A DNA stretch of 16,220 nt from JAPUDQ01 sp964552765 (GTDB lineage Bacteria > Patescibacteriota > Saccharimonadia > Saccharimonadales > Saccharimonadaceae): positions 1-16,220 of the forward strand of contig CAZKIA010000013.1 of assembly GCA_964552765.1 (NCBI GenBank), given 5' to 3'. The notes beneath the pieces are model-generated. The model did no database searches and was not told where the DNA came from. It saw only the letters and a list, made by a program, of their open reading frames with translations. The first letter of the stretch is position 1; each line of letters opens with the position of its first letter. The translations under genes and the position numbers were made by a program. This document shows, piece by piece, positions 1 to 6,312 of the stretch.

Positions 1-45
1 CTGTCACGGAGGAGATCGCCGGTTCGAATCCGGTCGGGCCCGCCA
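1..45 (+). tRNA. tRNA-Asp (GTC), 3' part only
   Basis: The window opens in the anticodon loop (CTGTCAC, anticodon GTC). It continues through the 3' half of the anticodon stem (GGAGG), a 5-nt variable loop, a T-arm (GCCGG-TTCGAAT-CCGGT), the 3' acceptor strand CGGGCCC, discriminator G and an encoded CCA. The 5' half lies outside the window, so the acceptor pairing cannot be checked. The last 18 nt, plus 23 nt of flank, are repeated 194 bp downstream. Confidence 0.9.
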
Positions 46-68
46 GAAAGTGTTTGAAAGAACTATGA
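28..68 (+). repeat. 41-bp direct repeat, copy 1 (tRNA-Asp 3' end plus flank)
   Basis: This segment matches 222-262 at 40 of 41 positions; the single difference is C63 versus T257. It covers the end of the tRNA-Asp T-arm, the acceptor strand, CCA and 23 nt of downstream flank. A duplicated tRNA 3' end is the classic footprint of integration by a tyrosine recombinase, but a plain local duplication would look the same. Confidence 0.85.
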
Positions 69-140
69 TCCACGTCCGACCGGATTTGAACCGGCGGTGC
101 GATGCGATTAGCAGCGCAATCGCCTGTTCGGCGAAGTACA
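66..140 (-). pseudogene. degenerate tRNA-Ser(GCT)-like sequence
   Basis: On the minus strand there is a good T-arm (GCCGG-TTCAAAT-CCGGT), an anticodon-like stretch containing CTGCTAA (GCT would be serine), and a D-arm-like CGCC-GAACA-GGCG hairpin. No acceptor stem forms: the 3' strand CGGACGT has no partner upstream, and no CCA follows. The anticodon arm closes either as GCGATT/AATCGC with an 8-nt loop, or as GCGA/TCGC with a 12-nt loop that looks like TTGCTAA interrupted by about 5 nt. It reads as a tRNA remnant or a tRNA-like structured RNA rather than a working tRNA. Confidence 0.45.
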
Positions 141-156
141 GTGCAGGCAGAAAAGC

Positions 157-181
157 GACCGACAACCGTCGGTCATTTTTC
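157..181 (+). terminator. Rho-independent terminator after tRNA-Asp
   Basis: A perfect 7-bp stem, GACCGAC/GTCGGTC (157-163 with 168-174), has an AACC loop and is followed by ATTTTTCT. It is placed to end plus-strand transcription coming from the tRNA-Asp gene. Confidence 0.65.
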
Positions 182-200
182 TGACAAACAAACGAAAGAA

Positions 201-218
201 GTCCGCCACTAGGCGGAC
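201..218 (-). terminator. possible minus-strand terminator hairpin
   Basis: GTCCGCC/GGCGGAC (201-207 with 212-218) forms a perfect 7-bp stem around a 4-nt loop. On the minus strand it is followed by TTCTTTCGTTTG, a broken T-rich tract. It lies 46 bp beyond the stop of the peptidyl-prolyl isomerase gene and could end that two-gene transcript. The interrupted T-tract makes it a weaker candidate than the others in the window. Confidence 0.4.
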
Positions 219-221
219 GCT

Positions 222-262
222 ATCCGGTCGGGCCCGCCAGAAAGTGTTTGAAAGAATTATGA
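222..262 (+). repeat. 41-bp direct repeat, copy 2
   Basis: This is the second copy of 28-68, with one mismatch. It includes a detached 18-nt piece of the tRNA-Asp 3' end (222-239, through CCA) that belongs to no complete tRNA. It ends 2 bp before the stop codon of the isomerase gene. Confidence 0.85.
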
Positions 263-264
263 GG

Positions 265-1326
265 CTACTGTTTTTGCTCGACAATGTCGATATATTCTTT
301 GACTTTATTGGCTTTCTTAACAGCTTCAAGACGATTCTCAAACTCAAGTGTTGCAATTTTTATAACTTGAAAACGGATCGACGAGGCTGATTTTGATGTA
401 AGTTTTACTATATAGTAACCATCGGTACCATAGATCAATTCCGACGTTTGTCCAGGGGTCAGCTTGTTGGCAGCTGCCAGCGTACCATTGCTATCGAGAG
501 ATTTGATAGGAATATCACCGGTATCACCGCCATTTGCTTTTGTAACGACATCATCAGATTCGGCTTTGGCGATTGCTCCAAAATCAGCCCCAGCAGCTCT
601 GAGAGCGGCCAATATACGATCAGCTTTTTGCTTGGCGTTCGAGTCGACTGCAAACGATACTTTACGCCGAAGTAGCTCAGCTCGGACAACACTGCGATAG
701 TCAGACATTGACCAATCATAGAATGTGTTCAGGACTGTCTTCTCGTAGGTGCGAGCCGTGACTTTCTTTGACTGAAGGTCAGCTTTGATAAACGCATCGA
801 CTTCACTATCAGAGATAGTGACTTTATTTTCGCGGGCAAGCTTGGTCGCATACGCATCGCGAACAGCATTATTGAGTTCGAGCCGCTTGCGGTATTCCAC
901 TTCGTTTTTACCGTCTTTCGAGGTAGTGTTAAGATTAACTTGCTCTTGGAGATAGTGGATACTACTGCGGAATCGCTTGAGGTAGTCACTATAATGAACA
1001 TTCTCTCCATCGACCGAAGCTATTGGCACCGGTATGATCTGCGTCAGGCGATACATAAATTTTGAGCTGTCCTGAACCTTATAGAGCTGCCACCAGAATA
1101 GTACTGCTGCCAACACAATCGCCCCAAGGCCAATCAAGAGCGAATTGATCACCAGGCGGTGCCGCGAATACTGGACTGGGTACTTAAACCGTCGCCCACC
1201 AGCAATAATCTGTTCACGATGCTCCGCGACAGTCTCATTGGTGATTCTATCATCAAGCTTTTCCTGGGCTGGCTTCTTGCGCCGTAGCTTCGATAGATGA
1301 TGTTTAACGTTGATCGATTTCTTCAC
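265..1326 (-). CDS. membrane-anchored parvulin-type peptidyl-prolyl isomerase (SurA/PrsA-like)
   Basis: Probable extracytoplasmic folding factor of the PpiC/parvulin class. With the GTG start chosen here the protein has 353 residues. It has a basic cytoplasmic N-terminus, one membrane segment (LLIGLGAIVLAAVLFWW, about residues 60-80), a SurA-N-like helical region beginning at PIASVDGENVHYSDYL, then a PpiC-like domain with the signature GGDTGDIP and the closing GYYIVKLTS. Parvulins isomerise peptidyl-proline bonds in secreted proteins. The open frame runs up to 1482, but that extension lies inside the PH-domain gene and is most likely not translated. GTG at 1324-1326 follows GGGGACCAGGAAA and gives a 23-nt overlap with the upstream gene. 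ATG at 1351-1353 is an alternative with no visible ribosome site. The catalytic residues were not checked one by one. Confidence 0.75.
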   Translation of the reverse strand: MKKSINVKHHLSKLRRKKPAQEKLDDRITNETVAEHREQIIAGGRRFKYPVQYSRHRLVINSLLIGLGAIVLAAVLFWWQLYKVQDSSKFMYRLTQIIPVPIASVDGENVHYSDYLKRFRSSIHYLQEQVNLNTTSKDGKNEVEYRKRLELNNAVRDAYATKLARENKVTISDSEVDAFIKADLQSKKVTARTYEKTVLNTFYDWSMSDYRSVVRAELLRRKVSFAVDSNAKQKADRILAALRAAGADFGAIAKAESDDVVTKANGGDTGDIPIKSLDSNGTLAAANKLTPGQTSELIYGTDGYYIVKLTSKSASSIRFQVIKIATLEFENRLEAVKKANKVKEYIDIVEQKQ

Positions 1327-1855
1327 TTTCCTGGTCCCCACCCTTATGCGCATGACGCACGGCTTGTTGTAATTTGCTATGAACTTCTTCTGGATGATGG
1401 ATACGATCCAGCACGAGATCGCCGACATATGTCTGTACGACAATCGTCCCGTACCCGAGAATGTCTGCGGTAAATCCATCAATAGTATAGCTGATATTTT
1501 GGATTTTCGTTAGCCCTAGATCAATCACCTTCCTACCAAAGATGGTATTTTGGGTTAATTGCCGCAGACGCATCGTTGTCACGATAAAGACGCTGAAATA
1601 CCAGCCCATCCACTGATAGGCAAACAGCAACAACCCTATCAGCAGCCCAATACCCGATAGCATCAGCAGGTTCATCGGGTCTTGCCACCACTCTGGTAGC
1701 GCGTCGTAGGAAAGCATAGGGATTATCAGTGACGGCAATGACATTACTAAAAACGGAATAAGTAGGAGGTAAAACCCCTTACGCATCGCGATGATATGGC
1801 GGCGAAACACAAACAACACTTCTTCATCATCATGCTGGCCTTCAAATTGCTTCAT
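1304..1855 (-). CDS. bacterial PH-domain (bPH2/YdbS-like) membrane protein
   Basis: A 183-residue membrane protein of unknown biochemical role. It begins MKQFEGQHDDEEVLFVFRRH and has two hydrophobic segments (about GFYLLLIPFLVMSLPSLIIPM and LLMLSGIGLLIGLLLFAYQW). A bacterial PH-like beta domain follows, with RLRQLTQNTIFGRKVIDLGL and a strand-rich stretch around GTIVVQTYVGDLVLDRI. The first available ATG is at 1862-1864, but a TATAAT box (1863-1868, minus) overlaps it. The fourth codon (ATG 1853-1855) sits 7 nt after that box and is the better start, implying a leaderless mRNA. It is divergent from tRNA-Arg, and the isomerase gene follows with overlapping ends, so the two are probably one transcript. 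The function of this family is not established. Confidence 0.75.
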   Translation of the reverse strand: MKQFEGQHDDEEVLFVFRRHIIAMRKGFYLLLIPFLVMSLPSLIIPMLSYDALPEWWQDPMNLLMLSGIGLLIGLLLFAYQWMGWYFSVFIVTTMRLRQLTQNTIFGRKVIDLGLTKIQNISYTIDGFTADILGYGTIVVQTYVGDLVLDRIHHPEEVHSKLQQAVRHAHKGGDQESEEIDQR

Positions 1856-1862
1856 GCGTTTC

Positions 1863-1868
1863 ATTATA
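1863..1868 (-). promoter_or_regulatory. -10 box of the PH-domain/isomerase transcript
   Basis: The minus strand reads TATAAT-GAAACGC-ATG, so transcription should begin at or next to the ATG at 1853-1855. No convincing -35 hexamer is visible. Confidence 0.5.
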
Positions 1869-1880
1869 CAACGAGTACGG

Positions 1881-1886
1881 TATAAT
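1881..1886 (+). promoter_or_regulatory. -10 box of tRNA-Arg
   Basis: A consensus TATAAT lies 10 nt before the first base of the tRNA-Arg gene, the normal distance for a tRNA promoter. The -35 region is not consensus. Confidence 0.6.
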
Positions 1887-1896
1887 ACCTCTACGT

Positions 1897-1971
1897 GTCC
1901 CCGTAGTTCAACGGATAGAATAACTCCGTCCTAAGGAGCAGATATTGGTTCGATTCCAGTCGGGGATACCA
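1897..1971 (+). tRNA. tRNA-Arg (CCT)
   Basis: A complete 75-nt cloverleaf. Acceptor GTCCCCG pairs with CGGGGAT (the outer pair is G-T). D-arm is GTTC-AACGGATA-GAAT, anticodon arm ACTCC-GTCCTAA-GGAGC, T-arm ATTGG-TTCGATT-CCAGT, then discriminator A and an encoded CCA. The anticodon CCT reads AGG arginine codons. The top pair of the anticodon stem is an A-C mismatch and position 32 is G, both slightly unusual. A strong terminator follows 16 bp downstream. Confidence 0.93.
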
Positions 1972-1987
1972 CTGCCGAAACGAGATC

Positions 1988-2020
1988 AAAATCGTCGCCC
2001 ATGTGAGCGACGATTTTTCT
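1988..2020 (+). terminator. Rho-independent terminator, probably bidirectional
   Basis: A perfect 11-bp stem, AAAATCGTCGC/GCGACGATTTT (1988-1998 with 2007-2017), has an 8-nt loop. On the plus strand it runs into TTTTTCT and ends tRNA-Arg. On the minus strand it ends in TTTT and lies 57 bp beyond the ndk stop, so it can serve ndk too. Confidence 0.85.
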
Positions 2021-2076
2021 AAAACGTTTTGTTTTAGTGTGTCCCCATACCAAGGATGGCTATCTCCTACTCCGGT

Positions 2077-2703
2077 CTAGTAGTAGCGGGAGTACATGAC
2101 CATGTCACCGGTCAGTTTGTAGCTCGGGATTTTCTCACCTGGGAACCAAAGGGCAATTTCGTTTTTCGCCTCTCCAGCATTTTCTGAGGCATGGATAATG
2201 TTGTGGATAGAACGACGTTCGGCATTAGCGATCGCTGGGCTATCGACAGAGTAGTCACCACGAATCGTACCAACATCTGCCTTAAACGGTAGTGTGTGGC
2301 CACAGAGCTTGCGCACCATATCAATCGCCTGGATGCCCTCAATCACCATTGCCACGACTGGGCCTGATGTCAAATATTCAACAAGGCTCTCAACGACATC
2401 CGCACCGAGCTTCTTCTTGTCATCAGTCCCTAGGATATCAAATACCGTGCAGTCGAGTGAATCAAAGCCAGAGATACATTTTTCGCCCAAGCGCTCTACC
2501 CACGCCTCATCGCTCATTGGATAATGCTTGCGTACCATTTCTTTAGTCGGCCGTACCATCTTGATCGCGACAATCTTGAGGCCGACCTTCTCAAAACGGT
2601 GGATGACGTCACCAACTGCACCGCGCATGACACCATCGGGCTTGATCATCGCAAATGTTCGCTCAAATTTGATCTTCTCTACTGCAGGATTTGCTTCTGC
2701 CAT
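2077..2703 (-). CDS. ndk: nucleoside diphosphate kinase, long form with an internal insertion
   Basis: Transfers the gamma phosphate of ATP to nucleoside diphosphates through a phospho-histidine, in the cytoplasm. The sequence shows the N-terminal strand and KPDG motif (Lys21), RFEKVGLKIVAIKMV, the conserved LTSGPVVAMVIEG (111-123), the GTIRGD motif (145-150), and the active-site motif NIIHASE with His171. It is 208 residues, against about 140-150 for most bacterial enzymes. Most of the excess is an insertion of roughly 40 residues (about 64-100, from SDEAW to KKKLG) after the HY at the Kpn-loop side; the rest is a C-terminal extension. The start has a good ribosome site (AAAGGAG, 6 nt before the ATG), and a TATAAT box lies 34 nt upstream. 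Confidence 0.93.
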   Translation of the reverse strand: MAEANPAVEKIKFERTFAMIKPDGVMRGAVGDVIHRFEKVGLKIVAIKMVRPTKEMVRKHYPMSDEAWVERLGEKCISGFDSLDCTVFDILGTDDKKKLGADVVESLVEYLTSGPVVAMVIEGIQAIDMVRKLCGHTLPFKADVGTIRGDYSVDSPAIANAERRSIHNIIHASENAGEAKNEIALWFPGEKIPSYKLTGDMVMYSRYY

Positions 2704-2737
2704 ATATACTCCTTTTTTTGAATGACTGTTTACAATA

Positions 2738-2743
2738 ATTATA
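2738..2743 (-). promoter_or_regulatory. -10 box of ndk
   Basis: TATAAT on the minus strand, 34 nt before the ndk ATG, immediately after the uppP stop codon. It gives a leader of about 27 nt containing AAAGGAG. No clear -35 is visible at 16-18 nt. Confidence 0.45.
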
Positions 2744-2744
2744 T

Positions 2745-3539
2745 CTATTGTAACAGAAGTACGACGACAAGTACTACCGAGAGTGCCACGCGGTACCAGC
2801 CAAAGATACTCAGCGGATGCTTCTCGAGATAGCGCATCAAAAATCCAACGGCGAGTAGCCCTGTGATAAGTGCTACGAGATTCCCCACCACAAGCGGCGT
2901 CAGATTATGTAGCAAATAAGCACGGTCAGATGATTTGACAAGAAGCTTGGCAATCACCCCCAGCATAATTGGAATCGATACCAAGAAGCTAAACTCAGCC
3001 GCCCGTGCCGCACTCAGCCCCATCAGGCGCCCCGCGATAATCGTACTACCAGAACGAGATGTACCAGGGATAAGCGCCAGCACTTGGACGAGTCCGATGA
3101 TAAGCGCCCGATGCTTTGGTAGCGCCTCTTCGCTCGCAACATGGCTGAGGCGAGGAAGTTTATCGACAATGATCAGCAACACGCCGACAACGGCCAACAT
3201 CACCGCGACTACCCATGGGCTGCCGAAAAATGCATTATTTTCGATTAAGTTCGCAAGGGTAAACCCTGCAATACCGGCCGGTAACATAGCAATGATGATA
3301 TTGATCGCCAGACGATAATCCCTTTTGGAGATAATCGTTGTGATGATATCTACGATACGTTGCCTGAAGTAGATGATGAGCGCCAAAACAGTGCCAATAT
3401 TGATCCACTCCAAAAACAAGTGCTCACTAGCACCGCTCATCAGATACTGGGCGATTACCAAATGCCCCGAACTCGAGATCGGGACAAACTCCGTCAATCC
3501 TTGAATTGCCCCAAGGACAATCGACTCGAGAATACTCAT
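2745..3539 (-). CDS. uppP: undecaprenyl-diphosphatase (BacA/UppP family)
   Basis: Integral membrane enzyme that dephosphorylates undecaprenyl diphosphate, recycling the lipid carrier for peptidoglycan and other wall polymers; it is associated with bacitracin resistance. The family signatures are present: the N-terminal GAIQGLTEFVPISSSGHL, which holds the glutamate-rich motif, and the PGTSRSGSTI motif that supplies the catalytic arginine and serine. About eight hydrophobic segments fill the 264 residues, a normal family length. The open frame extends ten codons further upstream, but ATG 3537-3539 begins the conserved MSILESIVLGAIQG and lies 7 nt after a TACAAT box with no ribosome site, so a leaderless message is likely. 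It is divergent from the recombinase gene. Confidence 0.93.
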   Translation of the reverse strand: MSILESIVLGAIQGLTEFVPISSSGHLVIAQYLMSGASEHLFLEWINIGTVLALIIYFRQRIVDIITTIISKRDYRLAINIIIAMLPAGIAGFTLANLIENNAFFGSPWVVAVMLAVVGVLLIIVDKLPRLSHVASEEALPKHRALIIGLVQVLALIPGTSRSGSTIIAGRLMGLSAARAAEFSFLVSIPIMLGVIAKLLVKSSDRAYLLHNLTPLVVGNLVALITGLLAVGFLMRYLEKHPLSIFGWYRVALSVVLVVVLLLQ

Positions 3540-3546
3540 ATAATTT

Positions 3547-3552
3547 ATTGTA
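3547..3552 (-). promoter_or_regulatory. -10 box of uppP
   Basis: The minus strand reads TACAAT-AAATTAT-ATG. The 7-nt spacing places the transcription start at about the A of the start codon. The -35 region is not consensus. Confidence 0.5.
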
Positions 3553-3605
3553 CCGTAGATTGCCCTCAAACGTTGTACTAAGTCGCAAAATGAGGTAAAA
3601 AAGCT

Positions 3606-3611
3606 TATGAT
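3606..3611 (+). promoter_or_regulatory. -10 box of the xer recombinase gene
   Basis: TATGAT is followed by AGGGGT and then the ATG at 3618. The GGGG is only 1-2 nt from the ATG, too close for normal Shine-Dalgarno use. A leaderless or near-leaderless start fits better. Confidence 0.45.
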
Positions 3612-3617
3612 AGGGGT

Positions 3618-4550
3618 ATGGCACGTGTTTACTATTTTTCTGACCTAATCAATGACTTCATTGAGCACCTTGAGGTCGAGCGTGGACGAAGTCAAAAAAC
3701 TGCCGAAAACTACTATCTCTATCTGCAGCGCTTGATTGAATTTGCAGGTGATGAACCCATCACTACACTCAATGCCGAAATGATACGCAAATGGCGCCTG
3801 TGGTTGAACCGTTACGAGACAAATGATGGCAGTACCCTCAGCACTATCACCCAGAGCTATCACCTGATTGCCCTACGGAGTTTTCTTACCTACTGCTCAA
3901 AGCGTGATATCCCCACGCTGACCCCTGAAAAGATTGAGCTCCCCAAAGTCCGCCGCAAACAAGTCTCGTTCTTGACAACCGAAGAAGTCACGCGACTGAT
4001 TGGAGCAATAAAAACCGATGACGCGATCGGCCTACGTGACCGAGCGATTATCGAGCTACTTTTTAGCTCGGGGTTGCGTGTCTCGGAGTTAGTCAATCTT
4101 AATCGTGACCATATAAACCTCACTCGCGGCGAATTTAGCGTCCGCGGTAAGGGCCAAAAAGACCGCCCTGTTTTTGTCAGCCCCGAAGCCAGTGAGTGGC
4201 TGGCCGCCTACCTTGCGACCAGGCATGACGAAGCAGTGCCGCTTTTTATCCGCTACAGCGGTAACCTGACCGGTGATGCACGAGGTGAATACCTCCGCCT
4301 CACCGCGCGATCTGTCCAGCGCTTAGTCAGCCGATATGCTCGCCTAGCTGGAATTACAAAACACGTTTCACCGCATACTATGCGCCATAGCTTTGCGACC
4401 GACCTGCTCATGAACGGCGCTGACTTGCGCTCTGTCCAGAGCATGCTCGGCCATAGCAATATCGCAACCACCCAGGTCTATACGCACGTGACAGATCTCC
4501 ACTTAAAGGAGATCCATCAACGCTTTCACCGTCATCAAGAAGACAATTAG
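3618..4550 (+). CDS. xer: tyrosine site-specific recombinase, XerC/XerD type
   Basis: A 310-residue recombinase with the two Xer domains: a SAM-like N-terminal DNA-binding domain (about 1-100, with the typical GRSQKTAENYYLYL) and the catalytic domain. All catalytic residues are visible: Arg154 in GLRVSEL, Lys178 in VRGKGQK, His253 and Arg256 in HTMRHSFA, His279 in MLGHSN and Tyr288 in QVYTHV. Length and ending (HLKEIHQRFHRHQ) match chromosomal XerC/XerD, which resolve chromosome dimers at dif, rather than phage integrases. Whether it is XerC, XerD or a sole Xer cannot be told from this window, and I saw no dif-like site. Its stop codon abuts the stop codon of the convergent PilX-like gene. 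Confidence 0.92.
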   Translation: MARVYYFSDLINDFIEHLEVERGRSQKTAENYYLYLQRLIEFAGDEPITTLNAEMIRKWRLWLNRYETNDGSTLSTITQSYHLIALRSFLTYCSKRDIPTLTPEKIELPKVRRKQVSFLTTEEVTRLIGAIKTDDAIGLRDRAIIELLFSSGLRVSELVNLNRDHINLTRGEFSVRGKGQKDRPVFVSPEASEWLAAYLATRHDEAVPLFIRYSGNLTGDARGEYLRLTARSVQRLVSRYARLAGITKHVSPHTMRHSFATDLLMNGADLRSVQSMLGHSNIATTQVYTHVTDLHLKEIHQRFHRHQEDN

Positions 4551-5693
4551 CTATGGGCAATTATAGGAGGAATACGCCGCATCGGCGACCGTAATCGACT
4601 TACAATACTGTGAGGCAGATTCGAGTGCGTATTCTGGGAATGCAATGCCAGGAGCTTGGAAACCGACGCGCGCCTTGACACGGCGAAAGACATCATTTGT
4701 CCGACCTGTTGCGTCGATGATTGGCTGCACGCCGTTAAACTTTTGAGCTGTATCTGTCAGAGCCAGCGTGACATTTGTCCGACCACCTCCGCTGTAGAGA
4801 ACTGAAGTACGCACATAGTATTCCTTTGTCGCTACAAAACCATTGACGACAATTGAGCAGTTATAGCTACCGGCTGGAGGTGCTATACAGGCAACATTAC
4901 CACCAGAAATAGTGGGAGTAGGACGGAGTGGGCCGACAGTAGGTGATCGATTATCAGCGCCAAGCCCGATCGATGCTGGAGCACCAGCAGCACCAGGTAC
5001 CAGGAATATTGTGCGCGACTCTCGCTCGACAGTATCGAGATCGATAGCCCCTTCGCTAAATGGAATAAACTGCATGCGAACAATTGGCGGATAGCGGTTG
5101 TTTGATACATTTTTCCACGCTGTATCGGTAGAGAATAATAAGTTATTGGCGTGAGATGCATACTTGACGCTCGTGTCACTTGGCGACCAGGATACTTTGA
5201 GGCCACCCGCTAGATTTCCAGGGGCTTTTACTTTGAGGCGCTGTACATCACTACGCCCTTCGTTGATCACCTGCTGTATATCCTGCGTGTCATTTTGGAT
5301 AGTGAGGCAGGTGTAGAACTGCTGAAAGTCCGTGGCGCCTACCTGCGCACCATTGGCTGCATCTCGATTGATACCAAGTGGGTTCATGACACCGTTGGTA
5401 GTATTATCAGTAAAGGCCGAACAATCACCACCCCCGTTGCCGCTATTAAGCATTCGATCGCATGGTGCACCTGAGTTATCACGGCAATAAAGTAGTATAC
5501 GTTTGCCATCCTCAATCCCAGACTGAGCAGCTGCTAGAGCACTGGCCGATAGGTCATTATCTGTTGCTTGGCGCTGCTCATCACCAACAATTTTAATGAA
5601 GCCGACAATCAGGATTGATAGAAACACCATCAAGAACATGACCGTGAGGATCGATACGAGACCTGCCTCATTAGATTGATATTGTCGACGCAT
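4551..5693 (-). CDS. PilX-like minor prepilin, large
   Basis: Last of four overlapping minor prepilin genes. With ATG 5691-5693 (after AGAGGAG in the end of the previous gene) the protein has 380 residues. After a short basic leader comes NEAGLVSILTVMFLMVFL and a strongly hydrophobic helix ending in a GDEQRQATDNDLSASALAAAQSGIEDGKR stalk, the arrangement of PilX/GspK-type pilins. The usual Glu at +5 is missing if cleavage is after the Gly of EAG. The remaining 300 residues are a Ser/Thr/Asn-rich extracellular region with several cysteines, including a C-terminal NCP. It is long for a minor pilin and could carry a tip or adhesive domain, but no named domain is recognised. The ATG at 5754-5756 would extend it 21 codons into the previous gene and has no support. 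Confidence 0.7.
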   Translation of the reverse strand: MRRQYQSNEAGLVSILTVMFLMVFLSILIVGFIKIVGDEQRQATDNDLSASALAAAQSGIEDGKRILLYCRDNSGAPCDRMLNSGNGGGDCSAFTDNTTNGVMNPLGINRDAANGAQVGATDFQQFYTCLTIQNDTQDIQQVINEGRSDVQRLKVKAPGNLAGGLKVSWSPSDTSVKYASHANNLLFSTDTAWKNVSNNRYPPIVRMQFIPFSEGAIDLDTVERESRTIFLVPGAAGAPASIGLGADNRSPTVGPLRPTPTISGGNVACIAPPAGSYNCSIVVNGFVATKEYYVRTSVLYSGGGRTNVTLALTDTAQKFNGVQPIIDATGRTNDVFRRVKARVGFQAPGIAFPEYALESASQYCKSITVADAAYSSYNCP

Positions 5694-5694
5694 A

Positions 5695-6312
5695 CTATTG
5701 CTCTCCTCTCGCATAAACTTGTGTCGTAAAATCTCCAAATGCACAGTACTGACCAAAAACCGGGTCGCACCCTATTATATTGCCTGTCGCTGGATCAACT
5801 TGTGGACCATTGTTACCGCTCGTTGCCAGTATCACACTTATGTCATATATACGGCTCGTTGTAACGTTTTTCTTAACGGTGATCGCCTGAACAGCAACAA
5901 CATTACCGATCATCTCGCGGGCCGACGCAGGAACGTCATTGCCCCCAGGTGGCGGCGTACAGTATACCCCGTCTACAACGACAAATCCAACTGCAGTATT
6001 TAGTGGCGGAGCCAATTTATTCTGCCAAACTGTCCCAGGAGTATTCCAAATATAGGACTTACCTCCGGCACAAACGCGATTTTGAGTAGGCAGAATGATC
6101 GGATCACTCCCGTAGCGAATTGCCCGTGAGATATCGTCAGTAATCTGACGACCCGCCTGACTAATCTGACGGATGGCGATACCTTTGGTGTAGAGATTGG
6201 TCGTATGCATGATCGCAAAGACCACAAATAGCAGCACAAAGGCAATGCCACTCATTGCGAGCAACAGTTCGATGACAGTAAAACCCTTCATTGATCGATT
6301 AGTTCGTGTCAT
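5695..6312 (-). CDS. PilW-like minor prepilin
   Basis: A 205-residue type IV prepilin-like protein. Its leader MTRTNRSMKG is followed by the class III signal FTVIELLLAMSGIAFVLLFV, with cleavage predicted after Gly10, Phe at +1 and Glu at +5. The helix and QISQAGRQITDDISRAIRYG are typical of PilW/GspJ-like subunits, and the globular part carries five cysteines. The start (6310-6312) overlaps the preceding pilin gene by 14 nt and follows GAGGATGT. An internal ATG at codon 8 has no ribosome site. Like its neighbours it is expected to be cleaved by the PilD encoded upstream and to join the pilus initiation or tip complex. Confidence 0.8.
   Translation of the reverse strand: MTRTNRSMKGFTVIELLLAMSGIAFVLLFVVFAIMHTTNLYTKGIAIRQISQAGRQITDDISRAIRYGSDPIILPTQNRVCAGGKSYIWNTPGTVWQNKLAPPLNTAVGFVVVDGVYCTPPPGGNDVPASAREMIGNVVAVQAITVKKNVTTSRIYDISVILATSGNNGPQVDPATGNIIGCDPVFGQYCAFGDFTTQVYARGEQ

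Noticed and set aside
1327..1482. N-terminal extension of the isomerase ORF up to ATG 1482
   Set aside because: It lies within the PH-domain gene, has no ribosome site, and translates to a sequence unlike the start of a membrane-anchored parvulin.
2019..2037. AT-rich hairpin CTAAAAC/GTTTTAG after the tRNA-Arg terminator
   Set aside because: Only A-T pairs apart from the ends, directly after a much stronger terminator; likely part of its T-rich tail region.
2292..2725. Plus-strand ORFs opposite ndk
   Set aside because: They are shadows of the ndk reading frame with no ribosome sites or recognisable protein features.
3618..4550. Phage or element integrase responsible for the tRNA-Asp repeat
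   Set aside because: Length and motifs match chromosomal XerC/XerD; it is 3.4 kb away with housekeeping genes between, so there is no evidence linking it to the repeat.
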